Positions 54,985 to 62,402 of a DNA stretch of 64,000 bases are shown piece by piece (the first letter of the stretch is position 1; every line of letters starts with the position of its first letter). Under the pieces are notes generated by a model. That model was not told where the DNA came from. It did not search any database and worked only from the letters and a program-made list of their open reading frames with translations. Origin of the DNA: Coriobacteriia bacterium (GTDB taxonomy: Bacteria > Actinomycetota > Coriobacteriia > Anaerosomatales > Anaerosomataceae); assembly GCA_030652115.1 (NCBI GenBank), contig JAUSBK010000001.1, positions 182,254-246,253 on the forward strand. Direction: 5' to 3'. The translations under genes were made by a program, and so were the position numbers.

Positions 54985-55458
54985 CTAGCCGTCGAAGGTC
55001 CGGGCGACGCGGCGCTCGAAGTCGCCGCTCGAGACCCCGTCCGAGAACGATGCGTTCAGACAATGGATGACGAAGGTGTCCTCGGATACGTCGACGGTGA
55101 TCGTGCCGGGAGTGAGGGTGATCGAGTTCGCGAAGGCCACCCGTGCGGTATCGCTCTTGAAGTGGACACGATGGGCGTGGATGACCGGTGCGATGCCGAG
55201 CTTGGGGTCGAGCACCCGCTCGGCAACGTAAAGGGCCGCCACCACGATCTCCTTGACGAGCCAGAGTAGGTACGCGGGCACCCGGAGCCAGGCGTGCGCG
55301 GTGAGCGGTTCGCGCTCGCCGCGCCACAGGACGTGCTCCGCCCAGTAGCCGATCGCCACGCTCAGGACCAGGCCGATGCCCAGATCGAGCGGCTTGACCG
55401 ACCCGGTGATCACGAGCCAGAAGACGAACAGGACCGCGGAAGAGACGAGGCGTCTCAT
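54985..55458 (-). CDS. mrpE: MrpE/MnhE-like subunit
   Basis: A 157-residue protein. Two N-terminal helices (AVLFVFWLVITGSVKPLDLG and the next stretch) are followed by a cytoplasmic beta-rich domain with FANSITLTPGTITVDVSEDT and FVIHCL, the conserved core of MrpE/MbhA. ATG 55458 overlaps the stop of the GGDEF-like gene by four bases, which makes that sensor-like protein the first cistron of the ion-pump operon. Confidence 0.95.
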   Translation of the reverse strand: MRRLVSSAVLFVFWLVITGSVKPLDLGIGLVLSVAIGYWAEHVLWRGEREPLTAHAWLRVPAYLLWLVKEIVVAALYVAERVLDPKLGIAPVIHAHRVHFKSDTARVAFANSITLTPGTITVDVSEDTFVIHCLNASFSDGVSSGDFERRVARTFDG

Positions 55459-56333
55459 AGCACCGCTGCGTTCTTCTCGCCTGCGTCACGCTCGGCTGCC
55501 CGTCGTTGTCCAAGACGGGACTTCGCCTGCTGCAGCAGTTCGATCTGGTCGACGGCCTCGGCCGGGTAGCTTGCCGACGCGGCGGTCGTGACGCAGGCCG
55601 TCACCGGCTCGAGCGCGTCTCCCTCGAACTCAGCGGCACGGGTCGTCGAGGTGAGCCGTTCGGCGACCGCTGTTGCACGTGCTGCGTCGGCGTGCGGCAG
55701 AGCGACTGCGAAGGTCGTGGGATCGAGCCTGCCGACGGTGTCGGTGGCGCGCACCGTCAGGCGGATGACGTCGCAGAGATGCTGCAGCATCGACTCGGTC
55801 TTGTAGTGTCCGAATACGCGGGAGAACTCGTCGAAGCCTTCCACGTGGACAAGCACGAGCCCCACGTTATGTGCATAGCGATCGCCACGCCGGACTTCGT
55901 CGCCGAGTTCGGAGACGAAGTGCTCCGCCTTGAGCACTCCCGTCAGCGAATCGAAGAGCGATGCGCGCTCAAGTGCCACGCGCTGCACTCGCTGCCGGCG
56001 CGCCTGGAGGCCGACCACGATCCCGCACACAGCAAAGACCCCAAAGCCTGCGACGAGCTCGAGGCCTCGACCGGTGAGCGTCGTTGGTGGTGCGGCGAGG
56101 ATCAGGGCACCTGCGCTGAGTGCTGTCACGAGGATGCCGCCTGCGATGTCGTACGCCAGCGCACCGATGATGATCGGCAGCAGGTACAGGAACCACGCAG
56201 GTGATGGTTCGCCCGACAGCACGATGAGTGCTGTGACGAACGCCAATGCTGCGGCGACGAGCAGGATGCTCGATAGGGCGAACCTGCTTTGCGGGACGCG
56301 TTCCTCCTCGGCGCCAGCGGTCACTTCATACAT
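55455..56333 (-). CDS. Membrane protein with degenerate GGDEF domain, first gene of the ion-pump operon
   Basis: A 292-residue protein. About four or five N-terminal helices (from about residue 20 to 115) precede a GGDEF-type domain. The domain start DSLTGVLKAEHFVSELGDE is recognisable, and FGHYKTESMLQHLCDVIRLT matches the middle helix. The active-site motif GGDEF is replaced by LDPTTF in GRLDPTTFAVALP, so diguanylate cyclase activity is not expected. It could bind a nucleotide or act as a scaffold. ATG 56333 is preferred, with GAGGGG upstream. Its stop overlaps the mrpE start, so translation of the pump is coupled to it. I see no gene in the 247 bases upstream of it. Confidence 0.85.
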   Translation of the reverse strand: MYEVTAGAEEERVPQSRFALSSILLVAAALAFVTALIVLSGEPSPAWFLYLLPIIIGALAYDIAGGILVTALSAGALILAAPPTTLTGRGLELVAGFGVFAVCGIVVGLQARRQRVQRVALERASLFDSLTGVLKAEHFVSELGDEVRRGDRYAHNVGLVLVHVEGFDEFSRVFGHYKTESMLQHLCDVIRLTVRATDTVGRLDPTTFAVALPHADAARATAVAERLTSTTRAAEFEGDALEPVTACVTTAASASYPAEAVDQIELLQQAKSRLGQRRAAERDAGEKNAAVL

Positions 56334-56580
56334 CAGTGACACCCCTCGCTGTAGCCTCAAAGATCTACGCGCGCGATACGCCCCCGCGATCGTCGCGCGC
56401 GACGCCTGACGAACGACCGCATTTGCAGGAAGAACCTGGCGCCACCGATATCATGCCACTTCGCGCACACAGTTACACTGGGGGTTGTTAATAATTATCG
56501 AACCTGTTTTCGTGATCCGCGCAGGCGCGGCATCGCGGCTGACGTTATAGTGGGCGTGCTGGAGATTGCGAGGAGGCCGC

Positions 56581-56808
56581 ATGTCAGAAACGGTGCCACA
56601 GCCCGGCGATCAGGAGACCACCGAGCGCGTGTCCGGCTCCCGCGTCACGGCGTGGCTCGGTGCGGCTCTCCTCGTGGTGGTTGTGCTCGTTGTGTTCATG
56701 CACATCTTCGCCCCCGCGATCGGATCCGATGAGGAGCCACCGCCCGGGCATCCGCAGTCGGCGTGCATCGCCTGCCACCTTGTGACCGGCAGCGCGGGAA
56801 CGGAGTAG
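56581..56808 (+). CDS. Small membrane protein with a CxxCH motif
   Basis: A 75-residue protein. A short charged N-terminus is followed by one helix (AWLGAALLVVVVLVVFMHIF, about 24-43) and an outer tail with CIACH (residues about 62-66) close to the end. CxxCH is the covalent heme-binding motif of c-type cytochromes, and the tail would lie outside the membrane, the side where heme is attached. At this size it would be a minimal mono-heme anchor, or the motif could instead bind a metal. I do not recognise the family. ATG 56581 follows GAGGAGG. The hemolysin III gene starts three bases after its stop. Confidence 0.75.
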   Translation: MSETVPQPGDQETTERVSGSRVTAWLGAALLVVVVLVVFMHIFAPAIGSDEEPPPGHPQSACIACHLVTGSAGTE

Positions 56809-56810
56809 TC

Positions 56811-57476
56811 GTGACGGGCGAGGATCAGTCCAACCACGGACATCCCTACTCGTTGGGCGAGGAGATCGCCAACGCGGTCACGCACGGCGTTGGCGCCGCC
56901 CTGAGCGTCGCGGCGCTGGTCGCGCTCGTGTTCACGGCGGCTCTCTGGGGAAACGGATGGCATCTGGCGAGTGCGATCGTCTACGGCGTGACCATGTTCC
57001 TGCTCTACATCGCCTCGACCCTCTACCACGCGATCACCTATCCGAAGGCGCGCCGGGTGTTCAAAGTGATCGACCACGCGGGCATCTACCTCCTGATCGC
57101 TGGCACCTACACGCCCTTCACTCTCGTGACGATCCGTGACGACGGGGGCTGGTTGCTGTTCGCCGTGGTGTGGACGCTGGCCGCCGTAGGCATAGCGCTT
57201 GAGGCCTTCTGGGTGGACCGGCCGAAGTGGCTCTCGGCCCTCGTCTACCTGGGGATGGGCTGGCTCGCGATCTTCGCCATCAGGCCGATCGCCGCCAACC
57301 TGGAGCCGGCAGGCGTGTGGCTTCTGTTCGGCGGCGGGCTGGCCTACACGCTCGGAACGATCTTCTACGTGCTCAAGCGCGTGAGGTTCATGCACGCGGT
57401 CTGGCACCTATGGGTGCTCGCCGGCAGCGCACTCCACTTTGTTGCTGTGATGTTCTACGTCTTCCCGCGTGCGTAG
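56811..57476 (+). CDS. Hemolysin III/YqfA (PAQR-like) family membrane protein
   Basis: A 221-residue protein with seven hydrophobic helices. SLGEEIANAVTHGVGAALS, TLYHAITYPKARRVFKVIDHAGIY and FMHAVWHLWVLAGSALHFV carry the conserved His, Asp and HxxWH-type residues of the COG1272/PAQR family, which includes metal-dependent lipid hydrolases in eukaryotes. Its bacterial function is not settled, and the hemolysin name comes from a Bacillus cereus member. The start is GTG 56811, with GGAG five bases upstream. It is probably co-transcribed with the CxxCH protein and overlaps the convergent stress-protein gene by 22 bases at the 3' ends. Confidence 0.93.
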   Translation: MTGEDQSNHGHPYSLGEEIANAVTHGVGAALSVAALVALVFTAALWGNGWHLASAIVYGVTMFLLYIASTLYHAITYPKARRVFKVIDHAGIYLLIAGTYTPFTLVTIRDDGGWLLFAVVWTLAAVGIALEAFWVDRPKWLSALVYLGMGWLAIFAIRPIAANLEPAGVWLLFGGGLAYTLGTIFYVLKRVRFMHAVWHLWVLAGSALHFVAVMFYVFPRA

Positions 57477-58315
57477 AAGGTCGTGTCGCAGGTGGGAGGG
57501 GCGAGCAACACCGGTGTCAACGACCCGCGGATGACCGAGCTCGTGACCGAGCCGAAGGCCTGATCGATGGTGTCGTGGCATCCGGGCGCGAGGACGACCA
57601 GGCTGTAACGGCCGGTCGCCGCAAGCCGTGCGACCTCCTCGTCGGGTCTTCCCCGAACGATGGTCGTGATCACCTCGGCAGCACCCGACGCACGTGCGGT
57701 GGCCGCAAAGTCGTCGAGCATCGCGCGCGCCCGGGCCTCACGATTATCACGAACCGCCTCAAAGGACATCTCGATCGCGTGCAGGATCTCGACTCGGGGT
57801 GCACCGGTGCGCACGAGCCCGCACGCGAGCTCACACACGCGCTCGGCGCCCGAGGCGAGGTCCACGGGGACGAGAATCGAGGAAAGCAGTCGAGCGCACA
57901 CGGCCCCGCCCGACTCCGCGCTGGCGCCCGTCGCAGCCGGCACAAGCAGGACCGGGACCGTGCTGAGGCGCACCACGTCCGAGCTGACGCTGCCGGAGAA
58001 CCCCGTGTGGAACAAGCCCTGTCCGCGCGTGCCCATGACGATGATGCCGGCGTTGTGTTCGAGTGCCAGTTGCGTGATCGCATGCGGTGCATAGCCGAGG
58101 GGAGTCTCCACGTGGACCCGCACACCGACGGCCTCGAGCGAGTCGAGTTGCTGCTGGAACGCCACGTCCTGGTCCGCCGAAGGTTCGGTCTCCAGGTCGA
58201 TCGCGTATACCAGGATCGCCTCCCGGACGCCGAGCGCCTTGAGCGCGCCGGCGCAGGCGACGATGCCCTCGGACGCCGGGCCCAGGTCCGTGGCGACTAT
58301 GGCGTTCGAGAACAT
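57455..58315 (-). CDS. Universal stress protein with two UspA domains
   Basis: A 286-residue cytoplasmic protein with two tandem UspA domains. The first (about 1-130) has NAIVATDLGPASEGIVACA and the ATP-binding motif VMGTRGQGLFHTGFSGSVSS with VPVLLVP. The second (about 145-280) has SILVPVDLASGAERV, but its loop LVVLAPGCHDTIDQAFGSVT has lost the Gly-x2-Gly-x9-Gly pattern, so only the first domain is likely to bind ATP. ATG 58315 is in a normal position. Its 3' end overlaps the convergent hemolysin III-family gene. Confidence 0.92.
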   Translation of the reverse strand: MFSNAIVATDLGPASEGIVACAGALKALGVREAILVYAIDLETEPSADQDVAFQQQLDSLEAVGVRVHVETPLGYAPHAITQLALEHNAGIIVMGTRGQGLFHTGFSGSVSSDVVRLSTVPVLLVPAATGASAESGGAVCARLLSSILVPVDLASGAERVCELACGLVRTGAPRVEILHAIEMSFEAVRDNREARARAMLDDFAATARASGAAEVITTIVRGRPDEEVARLAATGRYSLVVLAPGCHDTIDQAFGSVTSSVIRGSLTPVLLAPPTCDTTFYARGKT

Positions 58316-58517
58316 GCGGCCTCCCCTCTGCAGACACCGGTCATGTGGCGGTTCTCTGCTGGATTTGTACCCGCAACGGTTGGTCGGGAGCCCGCGCGAG
58401 ATCCTCCAGCACCGCCGACCGTCGGCCCCTGGCCGCCGTCGGGCGGTTGGGCGTGCCGTTCGTCGGTTTCAGCTGTTATGGTGATTACGCACACAAGGCT
58501 GTCCGACCAACGAGCCG

Positions 58518-58964
58518 ATGTTCTATGATGCAGATGAGCTGCGGGGGCGGCGTCGCCCGCGACTCAGTCGCGGACTGGCACTGAGAGTGGCACTGGGAAG
58601 GTTGGCCTTGTACGATCTGGAAGGTGTGCTGGGTCCGACGGTCATGGAGTTCGTGGATCAGCACGTCCGCTCTCTCCTGACCTGGGACATTCTCGTGTTC
58701 TATCACCGCAATCCGGACGCGGTGTTGGACATCGATGGCCTGGCATCGCGCCTCGGCAGGCGTAGCGAGGAGCTTCAGCCCGAGATCGAGTCGCTCTGCG
58801 ACGGCCACATCCTCTCCCGCGCAGGTGGGCTCATCCGCTACAAGCCGAGCGCCGAGATGCGCGACACGGTCGCCCGCTTTGTGGAAAGCTGCCAGGACCG
58901 CGGCAGGCGCCTTGCGCTCATCGCGCTCGTCTTGCACAAGATCAACCCCGGAATCAGCAGCTAG
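58518..58964 (+). CDS. Possible winged-helix protein
   Basis: A protein of up to 148 residues that I do not recognise. The middle (LLTWDILVFYHRNPDAVLDI, then LASRLGRRSEELQPEIESLC and GGLIRYKPSAEMRDTVARF) looks like a winged-helix domain of the MarR/ArsR shape: helix, recognition helix and wing. The basic N-terminus RGRRRPRLSRGLALRV is doubtful, because ATG 58518 lacks a ribosome binding site. A later start such as TTG 58608 after GGGAAGG would keep the domain. A -10-like TATGGT lies near 58478. It is flanked by two minus-strand genes. Coding by composition is likely. Confidence 0.6.
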   Translation: MFYDADELRGRRRPRLSRGLALRVALGRLALYDLEGVLGPTVMEFVDQHVRSLLTWDILVFYHRNPDAVLDIDGLASRLGRRSEELQPEIESLCDGHILSRAGGLIRYKPSAEMRDTVARFVESCQDRGRRLALIALVLHKINPGISS

Positions 58965-58996
58965 CCGGCGCATCGCGGACACGGCGGTGTTCGCGC

Positions 58997-60319
58997 TCAC
59001 AGGTGATCCGAGACTGTTTCGCTCAAGTCAGCGGGCGGCACGACCTCTACGATGCTCAGCTCCGAGCCGGCCAGGTCCGTCTCGACTTTCGTTTCGAGCG
59101 CGAGACCGTCGGCGCCGTAAACCAGCCGCACCCTCGGCTGAAGCGGATCCTCACCCGGGGCGCACACGACGCCTACCGACAAGTCCGACAATCGGACGAG
59201 GCACCCAACCGGGAACGCGCCCATCTCGCGCACGAACACGCGAGTGAACGTCTGGTCGAGGGAGCCCGTGGTCTCGCGAAGCAACTGGACTACCGCGCGG
59301 TCGGGGGTGAAACCCTCCCCGGCGGGGGGGTCGGTGGTGAGCCGGTCGTAGCGATCCGCGATGCCCACCATGCGGCTGTACGGGTGCGCGATGTAGTTCG
59401 GCTCCATCTCCGGCCAGCCCGTTCCGTCGGGCTTGAAGTGATGCTCGTAGGCTACGAGCATCGCCGACCGGTCTATCTCGGGCATGCGGCTCAGGATCTC
59501 TGCGCCGATGCGCGGATGAAGCAGGCGGATGCGGTCGGCCTGAGCGGGATCGTTCCGGTCGAAGGCGAGCTTGCCGATGTCATGCAGCAGCGCGCACGCA
59601 CCGAGGTTGTTGAGCCCCTCCTGCGGTATCTCCAGGCCCACGCCGATGGTGAGCGAGTAGATCATCGTGTTCACCGAGTGGAACAGGTCGGCATCGCTTG
59701 GATCCCGCATCATCGCCAGGCCGAGGACGGCGGCGCTGTCCTCCATGAACCGGTCGAGGATGCTCTCGACGATCGTCCCCGTCTCGCCGAGGCTTGCTGA
59801 TCCACCGCTGCTCAGCTGGACGTTGATGCGCTTCATCGCGGCTACCAGCCGGTGATACATCGCGCGATCTCGCCCCCGCTGCTCCTCGCGTTCCTGGGCG
59901 GCCTCCGCGTCCGGGCTTTCGAGCCGCTGTGCCGTCACCCCTGCGACTCCACGAGACTCGAGCTCGATCGCTACGTCGAGCTCGGGCGACGGCTTGAGCG
60001 CGAGCACGTCGATCAGCGCCACGGCGTCTGATCCGGTGAAGCCCGAGTGGAACGTCAGGCTCTCGATGCGATGAGCCTCGAAGCACTCAGCCATCGAACG
60101 CATGCCCGGGGCGTCCGCCGGCAGGACGCGGCTGTCGTGGTACAGCCGACCGATATGCAGGTTCAAGGTGAAGGGCCCGGCTGCGGCGGCCTCTCCGACC
60201 CCGCCGACGAAGCCGTCCAGTGCGGCGCGGTGCTCGGGATGGGCCTCGGGATAGAGGCTGTGCGCTTTGCGTGCCCCCGAGAGCGCGGTCACGAGTGTTG
60301 TCGCCGATGCTTCGCTCAC
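58997..60319 (-). CDS. HD-GYP-like phosphohydrolase with shared N-terminal module
   Basis: A 440-residue cytoplasmic protein. The first about 110 residues form a module that is also present in the upstream gene (SGARKAHSLYPEAHPEHRAAL). The middle and C-terminal part is an HD domain with LLHDIGKLAF, LLHPRIGAEIL, YEHHFKPDGTGWPEM and GIADRYDRLTTD. The metal-binding residues are kept and GYP reads GWP, so cyclic-di-GMP hydrolysis is possible but not certain. A beta-rich tail of about 80 residues (FPVGCLVRLSDLSVGVV) ends it. The start GTG 60319 overlaps the stop of the preceding repeat-protein gene by four bases. Confidence 0.87.
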   Translation of the reverse strand: MSEASATTLVTALSGARKAHSLYPEAHPEHRAALDGFVGGVGEAAAAGPFTLNLHIGRLYHDSRVLPADAPGMRSMAECFEAHRIESLTFHSGFTGSDAVALIDVLALKPSPELDVAIELESRGVAGVTAQRLESPDAEAAQEREEQRGRDRAMYHRLVAAMKRINVQLSSGGSASLGETGTIVESILDRFMEDSAAVLGLAMMRDPSDADLFHSVNTMIYSLTIGVGLEIPQEGLNNLGACALLHDIGKLAFDRNDPAQADRIRLLHPRIGAEILSRMPEIDRSAMLVAYEHHFKPDGTGWPEMEPNYIAHPYSRMVGIADRYDRLTTDPPAGEGFTPDRAVVQLLRETTGSLDQTFTRVFVREMGAFPVGCLVRLSDLSVGVVCAPGEDPLQPRVRLVYGADGLALETKVETDLAGSELSIVEVVPPADLSETVSDHL

Positions 60320-62292
60320 GGTCGCGGACCTCCCTTCGGACGCGCGGCAAGTGCCTGCCGGGCGAGGTCCTGGATCTCCGCGAAGTGCCCGCGCTTGATG
60401 AGCGTTCGCTGCCCCGTGACCTTCTCGAGCACGCGAACGGCGTCGGAGTCGGGTGTCCGCGCGAGCGCGCCGAGGATCTCCCGCGCGAGCGCAAAGTCCT
60501 TCCCCGTCCAGTCGAGCGCATCGAAGCCGCGCTCGAGCGCTGTGGCGGTCCCGAGCCCGGGCGAGTGGCCGAGCGAGCGCACGGCGGTCACTGACACCTC
60601 GAGCGCCGGGTCCTTGATAAGCTCGGCCAGGATGCTCACGCCGAGCGCAGCGGATGAGGCCGCCAGCGCCTTGGCAACCTCCTGTCGCGAGCGTTCGTCG
60701 GGCCGACGCGCGAGTGCGATGAGCGCATCGCGCGAGTGCAGGTCGGTCTCCTTTGAGAGGTGGAGCGCCACCGCGCCGGCCTGGAACCACGGGACTTCGG
60801 GCGCGAGGTTCACGAGCAGGCCGACGAGCCTGCGTCCGAGCAGTCGCTCCGCCATCTCAAGACCGCCGCGTTGCCTCTGGTCGATGGCGGCCGCTACGAA
60901 GCGCGCCTGCGCGGGTTGGTCGATACTCCTTAGGATCGACTCGGCATGCCTGACCTGCTCCGGGTCGTCGAGCACGGCGGTCAGCAGGGCCGACATCGCG
61001 TCGGCGGAGGTAGCGCGCTGGAACGCTTCGCGCATCTGCTCGGCCAGGCCCGGCCAGGGCTGCGTGGTGCGCGACTCCCTGCCCGAGAGGTCCGTGAAGA
61101 CCCGACTGGCAAGGGCGGTGTCGCCCTGTTCGATGAGCGAAGGGACGATCGACGCCAGGTTCTGGAGCGTCTTGGACCACAGGTCGAAGTCCTGTTGCTG
61201 GTCGAGCAGCGAGAGCATCGTGTTGACCGTGCGCGTGTTCACGGTGCTCCCGGACGCGCCGATCTCGGTGCGGGCTGCGTGGAGCGATGCCGCGTCGATG
61301 TTGGCGAAGTCCGCGACCCGCTGGTAGTCGAGCTGCCGGTCCGCAAGCGGCATCTCCCGACCGGAACTGGTGCGCGCATCGAGCATCCGGTCGAGAAACT
61401 CGAGCTCGCGTGCGGTGTGACCTTCGCCGGCGAGCATCGGACGCAGCTCGGCGATGATCTGGTCGAGCGAGGCGAACGGGATCGCCGTGAGCACGTTGGA
61501 CATCGAAAGCATGTTCCTGGCATACAGCCCGTCGGCAAGCGAGGTGGCGACCTCGTCGGGCCGCAGCGACCCCATCATGCCCTTCAGCACGGGCGCTCCA
61601 TCGCTGTCGCCCAGCGCGAGACCCACGAGCGCGTCACGACTTGCGGTGTCCTGCGCGGCATACGCCTTGCCGAGGGCCGCCTGTAGCGATTCGAGGCCGC
61701 CGGGCCCTACAGCGCGTGCAAGCTCGGCCAGCCCGTCCGAGAGCGCTCCAGGATCGCCCGCGGCCGCCGTCGCTAGCCAGGTCGCGAGCTTCTGTTCGTC
61801 CCCGGCGAGTTCCCGCAGAAAGGCGTCGATGTCCCCGGCGGCCTCCATCTCGGCGGCGACGGTGGTAAGCACCACTTCGGAGACGACGATATTCGCGGCT
61901 CCCGCCATTGCGAGCGCGGCCGCCGCGCCTCCACCAGCGAGCACCTCGGCAGGGTCACGCAGCACGACATCCATGAACGCCGAGAGTTCGGTGGTTGTGC
62001 AGCCGGGTAGGAAGTCGACCTGCGCCACTCCGTGCGACGTGAGCAGGTTGGCGAGATCGACTGCGCCCGCCGTGTTCACCGGGGCGCCGCGGAAGGAGAA
62101 GCCCTCCCGGGCCACCACGAGCGGGAGCGTGGGCTGGGCCTCGAGGACGCCGGCAAGGGCATCGGTGGCGGTCTGCATCGCCTGTGTGGGGATGGGGCTC
62201 GAGGGCGGATAGAGCCGCAGCGTCTTGGCTGCCGTTGTCAGCGACCGGATGACCGCCTCGACGGCTCGCATCTCCACGCTCAGTTCTGGCAC
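60316..62292 (-). CDS. HEAT-like helical-repeat protein with shared N-terminal module
   Basis: A 658-residue protein of mostly helices with no membrane segment. The N-terminal about 110 residues resemble those of the downstream HD protein (AAKTLRLYPPSSPIPTQAM, then VVAREGFSFRGAPV). The remaining length is alpha-helical and ends with HEAT-like repeats, for example RRPDERSRQEVAKALAAS and DPALEVSVTAVRSLGHSP. Such repeats usually hold protein partners. The start GTG 62292 has GGGGG eight bases upstream. The two genes are translationally coupled (GTGA overlap), so the proteins probably work as a complex. Function unknown. Confidence 0.82.
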   Translation of the reverse strand: MPELSVEMRAVEAVIRSLTTAAKTLRLYPPSSPIPTQAMQTATDALAGVLEAQPTLPLVVAREGFSFRGAPVNTAGAVDLANLLTSHGVAQVDFLPGCTTTELSAFMDVVLRDPAEVLAGGGAAAALAMAGAANIVVSEVVLTTVAAEMEAAGDIDAFLRELAGDEQKLATWLATAAAGDPGALSDGLAELARAVGPGGLESLQAALGKAYAAQDTASRDALVGLALGDSDGAPVLKGMMGSLRPDEVATSLADGLYARNMLSMSNVLTAIPFASLDQIIAELRPMLAGEGHTARELEFLDRMLDARTSSGREMPLADRQLDYQRVADFANIDAASLHAARTEIGASGSTVNTRTVNTMLSLLDQQQDFDLWSKTLQNLASIVPSLIEQGDTALASRVFTDLSGRESRTTQPWPGLAEQMREAFQRATSADAMSALLTAVLDDPEQVRHAESILRSIDQPAQARFVAAAIDQRQRGGLEMAERLLGRRLVGLLVNLAPEVPWFQAGAVALHLSKETDLHSRDALIALARRPDERSRQEVAKALAASSAALGVSILAELIKDPALEVSVTAVRSLGHSPGLGTATALERGFDALDWTGKDFALAREILGALARTPDSDAVRVLEKVTGQRTLIKRGHFAEIQDLARQALAARPKGGPRP

Positions 62293-62389
62293 GCGCGATA
62301 CCCCCGGATCGGCTCGGTCACCGCTGCAATCGTACTGTAGTGCATACGGGTGCGCGTAGGCGCACCCGGTCGGGTCCAACGATTCCTGC

Positions 62390-62395
62390 TACCCT
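62390..62395 (+). promoter_or_regulatory. -10 element for a probably leaderless CNNM-family mRNA
   Basis: TACCCT at 62390-62395 lies exactly seven bases before ATG 62403. There is no ribosome binding site in between. The layout is the same as for the HAD phosphatase at 13006. A minus-strand -10-like TACGAT near 62329-62334 may serve the divergent repeat-protein gene. Confidence 0.5.
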
Positions 62396-62402
62396 TATCG
62401 TC

